NCBI GenBank assembly: GCA_021772365.1
Contig: JAJFMC010000224.1
Span: 1-6,644 of the forward strand
Origin: Chlamydiota bacterium
GTDB taxonomy: Bacteria; Chlamydiota; Chlamydiia; Chlamydiales; Criblamydiaceae
Length of the DNA stretch: 6,644 nucleotides
Reading direction: 5' to 3'
The first letter of the stretch is position 1. Each line of letters starts with the position of its first letter. Made by a program: the position numbers and the translations under genes. Positions 1 to 6,374 of this stretch are shown here, one piece after another. The notes under the pieces were generated by a model, which was given only the letters and a program-made list of their open reading frames with translations, made no database searches and was not told the origin of the DNA.

Positions 1-1893
1 TCCAGTTCGCTTATCTGCGCCTGTATGAAGTCGTAAGTAGCTAGATAAAACTCTTTCTCTTCTTGATGAGGTATGAATATCACGTATTGCTCTTGAAAGT
101 TCCTCTGTAGCATCCTGATCATTAACTAAGTCACTGATAAGCATAAATAAAATCGATAGCTCCAAAGATTCATAACTAGAAATAGGGCAGTTTCCTCCTT
201 TCTGAGGAGAATCTTGTAAGTGGTAAGCGATTTTATTTGAAAGGAAATTCTTTGGATCTTTCATTCGTTCATTTAGATGTTTATTCATAAATACTTCCGC
301 TTCCATTTTATTGAACAAGTCCACACAGAATCTATCCATGTCCGAAATTTCTGATTTTCTATGAACTGTTACCCCTAAATAATTTCCGGAGGCATACCCT
401 CGGTTGCTAACTAGAATGTGGTCACCATGATTATAATATCCGACTGCGTGGCTACTCTCCCCCTTAGCGCCTTCGTGGGAGACTATTAAAGCAAAAGGGT
501 TCTCGCTGTCAAATGCCTGAAAATAGTCATGACAACTCATTGTTTCGACTTTTGAGCATAAGCTGAGGAGCTTTGGTACTCTTAATAGATTTTCACCGAT
601 ATGACGAACCCTTACCTGCTGGAGTTGAAGAATCGTTCTTTTTGTATGATCACTAACCTTCGCGAGTACTTTTCTCCATGTAGAACTATTCAATTTACCT
701 TCTGGTGTCGTGATGAGGTCTTCATAAAAATTAGTATTTTCATTAATTAGTAGATCGTCACCATAGAATTTGCCTAATGAAAGAACTCCTTCCATATTCA
801 ACACTTCGTTACAAATTGTCGTTTTGTATTCAGGAATATCAAACAAGTTGACGAGTAGCTGTCTATACTTCACCTCTTGAGCAATATCTTTCTTGTACAG
901 TTTTATTAATAGTGAACGCTGTTGTTCTTTGGTAAGATCATCATTCAAAAAATATAGAACTCGATAGATACAACCGCTCTGATATTCTTTTTTTATAGAC
1001 GGGTCAGCACCATGCTCGAGTAATTGAGCTATAAAATCTAATGAAAGCTTTTTACATATCGGTAAGTTGTCCAACGCATAAACTAAAATAGACTGATCAT
1101 TTCCATCGGTCACATTCGGATTTGCTCCGCACTCAATCATCACTTTAGCTATCTGAATAGACACAATTGGTGTATGGCAATACTTCGTAAAAGGTTGGAT
1201 GATGAAAGGTACCTCGAAAGCATCAAAAATGGTGTTTATGTCGATAATTTTTGAATAGTGACGAATCATAGAAATAATATCTTCAACCTTGAAACTATCA
1301 CTATGCTCTTTCGTGTATGGTAAGAGAAGGATGGATCGCAAGCACTCACTTTGCTCTTCCTCGTCTAAAAACTTGAGGAATTGATCTGTCAAAAGAATTT
1401 TTACATCTTTAGGAAAACCCGTATTTTTCCAAATAATATCAAATACTGAAAGAAAGTTGTTATTCGGCAAAAGAGGATTGAGAGAAACACCCTCATTTAT
1501 CATCCATTTAATTAACGTCAATAAGTGTTCGAAATCTGAATTTTTGTTGGGGTCATAACAACAATCAACCAAATAGTGAGAAAATGTTGACCCTTCTTTT
1601 GAAATGTGGTCAATGGGTAGTCCTCTAATCATCCATTTTTGAATAATTTTGATTGATAGGTTAGGATCTTTAAAGAATTTCAAAGCAGCCCAGTGCAAAA
1701 TACTTTTAGCTTCATCATCTGTTTCAGATAGCTTTTCACATTCATCCATTAGTGCTAAGGCTGAAGCTAGGTCTTCTTTATCTTTGATAACAGAGATAAT
1801 TTCTTTTGCTGTAGGAGCACTGACATCGATAGCTTCTAAAAGACCGATGGGTAGATAATATACTGACTCTGCAGAACTAATAAGATTATTCAA
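1..1893 (-). CDS. Ankyrin-repeat protein with possible C-terminal Cys/His hydrolase-like domain (3' end outside window)
   Basis: Reading the minus strand from 1893 to 1 gives 631 codons without a stop; the C-terminus lies beyond the left edge. The start is TTG at 1893: an in-frame TGA lies two codons upstream (1899-1897) and an AAGGTGA ribosome binding site precedes it. The first in-frame ATG (1749) would remove 48 residues. Ankyrin-like signatures are visible: SILHWAAL at ~64-71 (a divergent TPLHxAA), IECGANPNVTDG at ~253-264 and LLEHGADPS at ~290-298, so repeats probably fill much of residues 50-300, many of them degenerate. Further on, SSHAVGYYNHGDHILVSNRG carries His482 and Asn497, and QKGGNC carries Gln564 and Cys569 at the start of a predicted helix. 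This H-N-(Q)C order resembles permuted papain-like enzymes, but that is inference. No signal peptide or membrane segment is seen. Ankyrin proteins of this kind are often secreted effectors in intracellular bacteria; secretion is not shown here. I do not recognise the exact family. Confidence 0.85.
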   Translation of the reverse strand, partial: MNNLISSAESVYYLPIGLLEAIDVSAPTAKEIISVIKDKEDLASALALMDECEKLSETDDEAKSILHWAALKFFKDPNLSIKIIQKWMIRGLPIDHISKEGSTFSHYLVDCCYDPNKNSDFEHLLTLIKWMINEGVSLNPLLPNNNFLSVFDIIWKNTGFPKDVKILLTDQFLKFLDEEEQSECLRSILLLPYTKEHSDSFKVEDIISMIRHYSKIIDINTIFDAFEVPFIIQPFTKYCHTPIVSIQIAKVMIECGANPNVTDGNDQSILVYALDNLPICKKLSLDFIAQLLEHGADPSIKKEYQSGCIYRVLYFLNDDLTKEQQRSLLIKLYKKDIAQEVKYRQLLVNLFDIPEYKTTICNEVLNMEGVLSLGKFYGDDLLINENTNFYEDLITTPEGKLNSSTWRKVLAKVSDHTKRTILQLQQVRVRHIGENLLRVPKLLSLCSKVETMSCHDYFQAFDSENPFALIVSHEGAKGESSHAVGYYNHGDHILVSNRGYASGNYLGVTVHRKSEISDMDRFCVDLFNKMEAEVFMNKHLNERMKDPKNFLSNKIAYHLQDSPQKGGNCPISSYESLELSILFMLISDLVNDQDATEELSRAIRDIHTSSRRERVLSSYLRLHTGADKRTG

Positions 1894-1897
1894 CTTT

Positions 1898-1904
1898 CAC
1901 CTTT
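1898..1904 (-). promoter_or_regulatory. Ribosome binding site supporting the TTG start of the ankyrin gene
   Basis: On the minus strand AAAGGTG runs from 1904 to 1898 and is followed by AAAG and then TTG at 1893. GGTGA matches the 3' part of the full anti-Shine-Dalgarno complement (AAGGAGGTGA), so the short four-base gap is acceptable. The GTG inside this motif is not a start for the long frame, because it reads GTG AAA GTT GAA TAA. Confidence 0.6.
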
Positions 1905-1922
1905 TTTTTAATTTTTAAAAAA

Positions 1923-1951
1923 AACACAACACACTCAATATTAACACAACA
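1923..1951. repeat. 9-base direct repeat AACACAACA, 20-base period, upstream of ankyrin gene
   Basis: AACACAACA occurs at 1923-1931 and again at 1943-1951, exactly 20 bases (about two helical turns) apart. A shorter related AACAC lies at 2002-2006. The pair sits 30-58 bases upstream of the ankyrin TTG start, where a promoter or leader is expected, so it could be a tandem operator. Only the repeat itself is seen; a binding protein is inference, and short A/C-rich repeats can arise by chance. Confidence 0.45.
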
Positions 1952-2143
1952 TCCTACTACTAACTTATTTAAGGGTATACTAAAAATGTGCATTTTCACC
2001 CAACACTTAACTTAAACAAGAAAAAGGGATTCATGGGAATTGCTGCAGCTCTTTACAAATGAACCTGGTCCTTTTAAAATTACTGTAAAAGAATTTCGCA
2101 GAAAGAAAGACGTTTGTGGCAAGTTTGGGTAGCAATTATGGTC

Positions 2144-2238
2144 AAAGGGTCTATGTTAATAGATGTTTGTCATCTCTATCATGTAAAAAATGCCAACGAC
2201 CTCAAATATGTTAGTTACCTTACCACCTATGACCCTTT
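2144..2238. repeat. Nested inverted repeats in the intergenic region
   Basis: AAAGGGTC (2144-2151) is the exact reverse complement of GACCCTTT (2231-2238), with 79 bases between. Inside lie two small palindromes: TCTAT-N4-ATAGA (2150-2163) and AGATG-N5-CATCT (2161-2175). They are followed by a second TCTAT (2175-2179) that could compete for pairing with ATAGA. No T-run follows, so this is not a standard terminator. It could be an operator, an RNA structure, or a remnant of a small mobile element. Confidence 0.35.
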
Positions 2239-2257
2239 AAATTTCTTATTCACAAGC

Positions 2258-2286
2258 TTGTCTAAAAATAATTTTAAAGTTATGTT
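2258..2286 (+). promoter_or_regulatory. Candidate sigma70-like promoter for the exporter operon
   Basis: TTGTCT (2258-2263) and TATGTT (2281-2286) are separated by 17 bases and each matches four of six consensus positions. Transcription would begin near 2293, giving a leader of about 20 bases before the first gene. The surrounding sequence is very AT-rich, so other -10-like hexamers exist (for example TAAAAT at 2288-2293) and this choice is tentative. Confidence 0.3.
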
Positions 2287-2301
2287 TTAAAATAGCAAAT
2301 G

Positions 2302-2310
2302 AAGGAAAGG
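2302..2310 (+). promoter_or_regulatory. Ribosome binding site of the ybhG-like gene
   Basis: The purine-rich AAGGAAAGG ends four bases before the ATG at 2315; its first AAGGA lies eight bases upstream. It is the only strong initiation signal at the head of the operon and fixes the start. Confidence 0.6.
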
Positions 2311-2314
2311 TACC

Positions 2315-3313
2315 ATGTCAAAAAAGGTCTTTATCATCCCGTTAATTGCTGTTATCGCATTAACAGCCATCTACATTTCACAGCAAGCCTCTTTACCTGA
2401 TCCGAATACGATCCTTCTTTCGGGAAATATCGAAGTCACAGAAGTGGATATTAGCTTCAAAATACCCGGTCGCGTCGTTACAAGGTTAGCTTCGGAAGGT
2501 CAGAGGATCAAGAGAGGTGAAGAAGTTGCCTTTTTGGAACCCGAAGAACTGCAGCAAGAAGTACTCCTTAGAGAAGCGGGACTTCAGGCAACAGAAGCAG
2601 CTCTTTTAGAGCTAAGGGAAGGCTATCTACCCGAAGAAATCTCTCAGGCGGGAGCTGTCTTGCAACAAGTACAGGCAAATTTCAATCGGCTACAGTCGGA
2701 TTACGATCGTCAGAAAACCCTATTCGAAGGCGACGTTATTTCCAATCGTGAGTTTGATATGAGCAACTCTGCATTTGAAGTTGCTAAAGCTAAAGTATAT
2801 GAAGCTAACGAAAAGCTCTCGCTGCTAAAGCGAGGAATCCGCAAAGAGAAAATCGCGCAGGCAGCTGCCAATGTATCGAAATCGAAGCAGGCATTAGCGC
2901 TGGCAAAAACACGGCTAAGGTATACAAAAATCTATTCACCCATAAACGGTTACGTTCTATCCGACAACGTACAGGGTGGTGAATATGTATCTCCTGGTAC
3001 GCCTGTCATTACAGTGGCGAACCTAGAAGACGTTTGGTTACGAGCTTATATCGACGAAAGAGATCTAGGAAAAATCAAACTCGGGCAGACGGTGAAAATC
3101 TCTGTCGATAGCTATCCGGACAAAGTCTATTTGGGAATGGTGACGTTCATCTCCTCAGAAGCGGAATTCACCCCTAAAAATGTACAGACAGAGAAGGAAC
3201 GTGTTACTCTTGTCTATCGCATCAAAATAGACGTGCCCAATGAAAATCTTGAATTGAAACCCGGGATGCCCGCTGATGGTATCATAGTCCTTGACGAGCA
3301 ACTCGAAACCTAA
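2315..3313 (+). CDS. ybhG: HlyD-family periplasmic membrane fusion protein of an ABC exporter (YbhG-like)
   Basis: This adaptor links the inner-membrane exporter to an outer-membrane channel across the periplasm. The 332-residue length equals what I recall for E. coli YbhG. Residues ~5-22 form an uncleaved N-terminal membrane anchor or signal segment. The barrel-sandwich (lipoyl-like) half-motifs are at ~36-76 (with ISFKIPGRV and EGQRIKRGEEV) and ~203-238 (with IYSPINGYV and GGEYVSPGTPV). Between them, ~77-200 is an Ala/Gln/Glu-rich helical hairpin or coiled coil, including the YbhG-like GYLPEEISQA. A beta-barrel region follows (~239-310), with WLRAYIDERDLGKIKLGQ and the subfamily hallmark AEFTPKNVQTEKE before LVYRIKI. 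It is the first gene of a five-gene operon, and only 7 bases separate its stop from the next ATG. E. coli YbhGFSR has been linked to drug export; the substrate here is unknown. Confidence 0.93.
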   Translation: MSKKVFIIPLIAVIALTAIYISQQASLPDPNTILLSGNIEVTEVDISFKIPGRVVTRLASEGQRIKRGEEVAFLEPEELQQEVLLREAGLQATEAALLELREGYLPEEISQAGAVLQQVQANFNRLQSDYDRQKTLFEGDVISNREFDMSNSAFEVAKAKVYEANEKLSLLKRGIRKEKIAQAAANVSKSKQALALAKTRLRYTKIYSPINGYVLSDNVQGGEYVSPGTPVITVANLEDVWLRAYIDERDLGKIKLGQTVKISVDSYPDKVYLGMVTFISSEAEFTPKNVQTEKERVTLVYRIKIDVPNENLELKPGMPADGIIVLDEQLET

Positions 3314-3320
3314 GATACCC

Positions 3321-4271
3321 ATGGCTATCATCGACATCAAAAATCTAAAAAAACACTTCGGTGACACCAAAGCTGTGGACGGTGTGGATCTTTCTATTGA
3401 AGAGGGCAATATTTTTGGGCTCGTTGGTCCTGACGGAGCAGGGAAGACGACAACGATACGCATGCTTGCATCTATAATGGATCCAACGAGTGGCGAGGCT
3501 TGGGTTGATGGGAAACATATTGTCAAGGATGCTGAGAAGATCAAAGAAAATATTGGTTATATGAGTCAGAAGTTTGGACTCTACGGTGACCTTACTGTTC
3601 TCGAAAACATAGAATTTTATGCCGATATCTATGGCGTCCTTCACGAGGAAAAGCGTAAAAAAATCCACAAACTTCTTACATTTAGTCAACTGATAAAATT
3701 CAAAGACCGACAAGCCGATGCCCTTTCGGGAGGGATGAAACAAAAGCTCGGCCTTGCCTGTGCGTTGATCCATACTCCCAAAATTTTGTTTCTCGATGAG
3801 CCAACCAATGGCGTGGATCCTGTGTCGAGGAGGGATTTTTGGCGCATCCTCTATGAATTACATCGTGAAGGGACGACGATATTTTTGTCGACAGCGTATA
3901 TGGATGAAGCGGAACGTTGCGGTCAAGTTGCTTTCTTCTATAAAGGCAAAGTGATGCTTTCCGGCACTCCTCAGGAGGTAAAAAAACACCTCGGCGGTAC
4001 GATTTTAGAAGTACATTGTGAGGCCCCAAGAAAAGCATTGTTAATGCTACGTGAGAAATTGGGACAAGACTGCGTTAAATTGTTTGGAAATAGAATTCAT
4101 ATCTACATCTACACAGAAGACAAGAGGTTCTCACTTGAACAGGTAACGGATTTGATAAAACAATCGAATCTCGGAAAATATGAAGTCAGAGAAACAGAAC
4201 CCACTCTTGAAGATGTGTTTATGTCGTTAATGCGTGAAAAAGAAGCGGAGGATGCCGATGTCAGATACTGA
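3321..4271 (+). CDS. ABC transporter ATP-binding protein 1, equivalent to N-terminal half of YbhF
   Basis: Cytoplasmic ATPase of the exporter, 316 residues from the ATG at 3321. An upstream TTG (3291) would add 10 residues and overlap ybhG; I prefer the ATG because its product begins at the usual family position (MAIIDIKNLKKHFG). Neither start has a clear ribosome binding site, so coupling to ybhG translation is likely. Motifs: Walker A GPDGAGKT (36-43), Q-loop Gln83 in YMSQKFGLY, signature LSGGM (135-139), Walker B ILFLDE (155-160), and D-loop GVDP (164-167). The switch histidine is absent: the segment reads STAYMDEAE with Ala192. GPDGAGKT and a non-His switch are both, as I recall, features of the first ATPase half of E. 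coli YbhF. The C-terminal ~220-316 is an accessory region ending in the EPTLEDVFMSLM motif typical of drug/ABC-2 ATPases. It overlaps the next gene by 14 bases and probably pairs with it as a heterodimer. Confidence 0.92.
   Translation: MAIIDIKNLKKHFGDTKAVDGVDLSIEEGNIFGLVGPDGAGKTTTIRMLASIMDPTSGEAWVDGKHIVKDAEKIKENIGYMSQKFGLYGDLTVLENIEFYADIYGVLHEEKRKKIHKLLTFSQLIKFKDRQADALSGGMKQKLGLACALIHTPKILFLDEPTNGVDPVSRRDFWRILYELHREGTTIFLSTAYMDEAERCGQVAFFYKGKVMLSGTPQEVKKHLGGTILEVHCEAPRKALLMLREKLGQDCVKLFGNRIHIYIYTEDKRFSLEQVTDLIKQSNLGKYEVRETEPTLEDVFMSLMREKEAEDADVRY
4247..4251 (+). promoter_or_regulatory. Ribosome binding site GGAGG fixing the start of ATPase 2
   Basis: GGAGG lies inside the end of ATPase 1, six bases before ATG 4258. 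It directly abuts the alternative ATG at 4252, which is therefore unlikely, and it lies downstream of a possible GTG at 4234. Confidence 0.6.
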
Positions 4272-5241
4272 TTTCGACCCATCACGCTACGCTGTAGAAG
4301 TGGAGAATCTAGGCAAAATGTTTGGCGATTTTGCTGCAGTAGATAATGTTTCGTTCAAGGTAGAAAAAGGCAAGATTTTTGGTTTTTTAGGACCAAACGG
4401 TGCCGGTAAGTCAACGACGATACGTATGTTGTGTGGGTTAATCATCCCTTCGTCGGGAAGAGGGCAAATTGCCGGTCTCGACATTTACAAGGACTCAGAA
4501 GAAATCAAAGAACATATCGGGTATATGAGCCAGAAATTTTCTCTTTATGAAGACCTCACTGTCGGAGAGAATATTGACTTTTATAGCGGCATTTACCGTG
4601 TTCCTAAAAATATCAAACATGAAAGAAAGGAGTGGGCAATTGAAATTGCAGGGCTCACCCAGCATCGCAACACGCGAACTTCTCTTTTGTCGGGTGGATG
4701 GAAGCAGCGATTAGCATTAGGTTGTGCGGTCCTCCATAAGCCACCAATTTTGTTTCTCGACGAACCCACATCCGGTGTCGATCCCATTAATAGAAGAAGG
4801 TTTTGGAATTTGATTTATGACCTTTCTGATGAAGGGATTACTATTTTCGTAACGACACACTACATGGATGAAGCTGAATATGTTGATAATATCTCCTTTA
4901 TTTTTCAGGGAAAGCTAGTCGCATCGGGCCCTCCTGAGCAGATGAAAAATGAGCACATGCAAAATCAAGTTCTTGAATTATTTTGCAAACACCCTCAAGG
5001 GGCGATGCTTGCTATTCATGCCTTGCCCACCGTTAAAGAAGTCGCACTGTTCGGCAGGGGCCTACACTTGGTCGTTGAAGAAGCAGAACAGACACAGAAA
5101 CAGATACGTGCCATTCTCGATAATGATCACTTTGGATTAGAATCGGTAGAGATTATCCCTCCTACAATGGAAGATGTGTTTGTCTCATTGATGGAGAAAC
5201 ACTCCGGAACCGATGGCAAGAAAAGGAGAATGATGCTATGA
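4258..5241 (+). CDS. ABC transporter ATP-binding protein 2, equivalent to C-terminal half of YbhF
   Basis: Second cytoplasmic ATPase of the exporter, 327 residues from ATG 4258, chosen for the GGAGG six bases upstream. All motifs are intact: Walker A GPNGAGKS (45-52), Q-loop Gln92 in YMSQKFSLY, signature LSGGW (144-148), Walker B ILFLDE (164-169), D-loop GVDP (173-176) and switch His201 in TTHYMDEAE. The C-terminal ~222-327 is an accessory domain with a PPTMEDVFVSLM motif near 301-312. In E. coli YbhF the corresponding second half has, from memory, a degenerate signature, whereas here LSGG is kept. Since ATPase 1 lacks the switch His, this subunit should carry the fully competent Walker/His side of the heterodimer. 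It overlaps ATPase 1 by 14 bases and the following permease by 4 bases (ATGA), so the ATPases and permease are probably made in coupled fashion. Confidence 0.93.
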   Translation: MSDTDFDPSRYAVEVENLGKMFGDFAAVDNVSFKVEKGKIFGFLGPNGAGKSTTIRMLCGLIIPSSGRGQIAGLDIYKDSEEIKEHIGYMSQKFSLYEDLTVGENIDFYSGIYRVPKNIKHERKEWAIEIAGLTQHRNTRTSLLSGGWKQRLALGCAVLHKPPILFLDEPTSGVDPINRRRFWNLIYDLSDEGITIFVTTHYMDEAEYVDNISFIFQGKLVASGPPEQMKNEHMQNQVLELFCKHPQGAMLAIHALPTVKEVALFGRGLHLVVEEAEQTQKQIRAILDNDHFGLESVEIIPPTMEDVFVSLMEKHSGTDGKKRRMML

Positions 5242-6374
5242 AGATGTATCGTTTAATGGCTGTCGCACGTAAAGAGTGTATACATATCATCAGAGACTGG
5301 CGCAGCCTATTTTTAACGGTCGCTACGCCTCTATTTTTGCTCCTTTTATTTGCCTATGCGTTGACACTTGATGTTGACCATGTTCCTATGATTGTTTGGG
5401 ACCAAAGCCAAACACCTGAGTCCAGAGAATATATCAGTCAATTTACCGGCTCACGCTACTTTTCTTTAGCTGATCAAACGGATAATTACGATGACATCAA
5501 ATACGCCATTGACAAAGGTGATGCATTGATAGCCTTGGTGATACCCCATGATTTTGCAAGGTGCGTGAGTTGTGACAAAGATACAAGTATTCAGCTAATT
5601 GTTGATGGCAGTGACTCGAATACAGCCACGATAGCTTTGGGCTATGCCGAAACGTTAACATCGCGGTATTCGGCAAACTTACTTGTCAAAGGTATTGAGC
5701 ACAAAGGCTATAAAGCACCCGTTCCCCCTATCGATCTACGCACGCGTATATGGTTTAATCCTGATATAGAATCTCGTAATAACATCATTCCTGGATTGAT
5801 TGGTGTGATCATGATGGTGATCACTTCATTGATGACATCTTTAACGATTGCACGTGAGTGGGAAAGAGGGTCGATGGAGCAGTTGATTTCTACACCTGTA
5901 AAGGTTCCTGAGTTGATCTTTGGAAAAATGATCCCCTATTTTTGTATCGGAATTGTCGATGTGATCATGATCGTTCTCATTGGAGAGTTTTTGTTCGAGG
6001 TTCCGTTCAAGGGTAACCTTATGCTCCTATTTGTGATGTCGACGATTTTCCTTGTTGGAGCATTATCTTTAGGCATGTTGATTAGTATCGTAACGAAGAC
6101 ACAGCTACTCGCCAGTCAGCTTGCGATGGTAGTGACGTTTCTGCCATCATTTTTGTTGAGTGGATTTTTGAGTGCTATTCACAACATGCCCCAAGCCATT
6201 CAGGTGATCACTTATTTCGTACCGGCCCGTTATTTTATCACATTTTTACGAGCGATTTATTTAAAAGGAGTCGGGTTATCGATCTTGTATGTCGAAGGCA
6301 TTTTTCTTGTCAGTTTCGCTGTCATCGCAGCGATATTGGCGAATATAAAATTTAAGAAGAAGCTGGAGGCCTGA
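5238..6374 (+). CDS. ybhS: ABC-2 type permease, YbhS-like
   Basis: Integral inner-membrane subunit of the exporter, 378 residues, close to E. coli YbhS in length. Layout: short cytoplasmic N-terminus with the ARKECIHIIRDWRSL coupling-helix motif (~10-24), TM1 ~25-42, and a large extracytoplasmic domain ~45-180 with the family motif IVDGSDSNTA (121-130) and IWFNPDIESR. TM2 is at ~184-204, followed by the conserved cytoplasmic AREWERGSMEQL (205-215). TM3 is ~232-250, TM4 ~258-283, TM5 ~292-312 (FLPSFLLSGF), a re-entrant segment with FVPARYF (327-333), and TM6 ~347-370, before a basic tail KFKKK. The start ATG overlaps the stop of ATPase 2 as ATGA; GGAG at 5225-5228 lies nine bases upstream. A second ATG two codons in (5244) is less likely. 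An unusual CVSC pair (Cys109, Cys112) lies in the extracytoplasmic domain. It probably pairs with the next permease as a heterodimer. Confidence 0.93.
   Translation: MKMYRLMAVARKECIHIIRDWRSLFLTVATPLFLLLLFAYALTLDVDHVPMIVWDQSQTPESREYISQFTGSRYFSLADQTDNYDDIKYAIDKGDALIALVIPHDFARCVSCDKDTSIQLIVDGSDSNTATIALGYAETLTSRYSANLLVKGIEHKGYKAPVPPIDLRTRIWFNPDIESRNNIIPGLIGVIMMVITSLMTSLTIAREWERGSMEQLISTPVKVPELIFGKMIPYFCIGIVDVIMIVLIGEFLFEVPFKGNLMLLFVMSTIFLVGALSLGMLISIVTKTQLLASQLAMVVTFLPSFLLSGFLSAIHNMPQAIQVITYFVPARYFITFLRAIYLKGVGLSILYVEGIFLVSFAVIAAILANIKFKKKLEA
6365..6369 (+). promoter_or_regulatory. Ribosome binding site GGAGG for the second permease
   Basis: GGAGG sits inside the last codons of the first permease, four bases before the ATG at 6374, whose A is also the last base of the previous TGA stop. 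This supports coupled translation of the two permeases. Confidence 0.6.

Larger units (their letters stand above)
1894..2314. other. Divergent intergenic region between ankyrin gene and ybhGFSR-like operon
   Basis: About 420 bases without a recognisable gene. The left end next to the ankyrin gene is an A/T homopolymer tract (1902-1924). A weak minus-strand promoter is possible: TTGGGT (2003-1998), an 18-base spacer and TATACC (1979-1974); alternatively a TAATAT -10 lies at 1943-1938 without a good -35. The middle holds small inverted repeats and two short open stretches on the plus strand (2016-2132 and 2078-2290, different frames) that read like protein but match nothing I know. No tRNA, riboswitch, rho-independent terminator or complete insertion sequence is visible. 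Both flanking genes must be transcribed outward from here. Confidence 0.7.

Noticed and set aside
1649..1858. 69-residue plus-strand open frame
   Set aside because: It lies antisense to the N-terminal part of the 631-codon ankyrin gene, is Ser-rich and has no family resemblance; it is a shadow frame.
1901..1924. T-run followed by A-run as a rho-independent terminator
   Set aside because: It consists only of A and T with no GC-rich stem, and it lies at the 5' ends of two divergent genes, where a terminator is not expected.
1894..2314. CRISPR array, tRNA or intact insertion sequence in the intergenic region
   Set aside because: There are no regularly spaced repeats beyond one 9-base pair, no cloverleaf-like sequence, and no transposase frame with matching terminal repeats.
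3291..3320. TTG 3291 as the start of ATPase 1
   Set aside because: It would add a non-conserved TSNSKPKIP extension without a ribosome binding site; ATG 3321 matches the usual family N-terminus. It is not fully excluded.
3155..4038. Three minus-strand frames (3155-3544, 3345-3773, 3700-4038)
   Set aside because: All are antisense to the well-supported ybhG-like and ATPase 1 genes, and their products are not recognisable proteins.
4287..5140. Short frames inside ATPase 2 (4287-4484 minus, 4593-4787 minus, 4949-5140 plus)
   Set aside because: They overlap conserved ABC motifs of the real gene in other frames and have no initiation signals of note.
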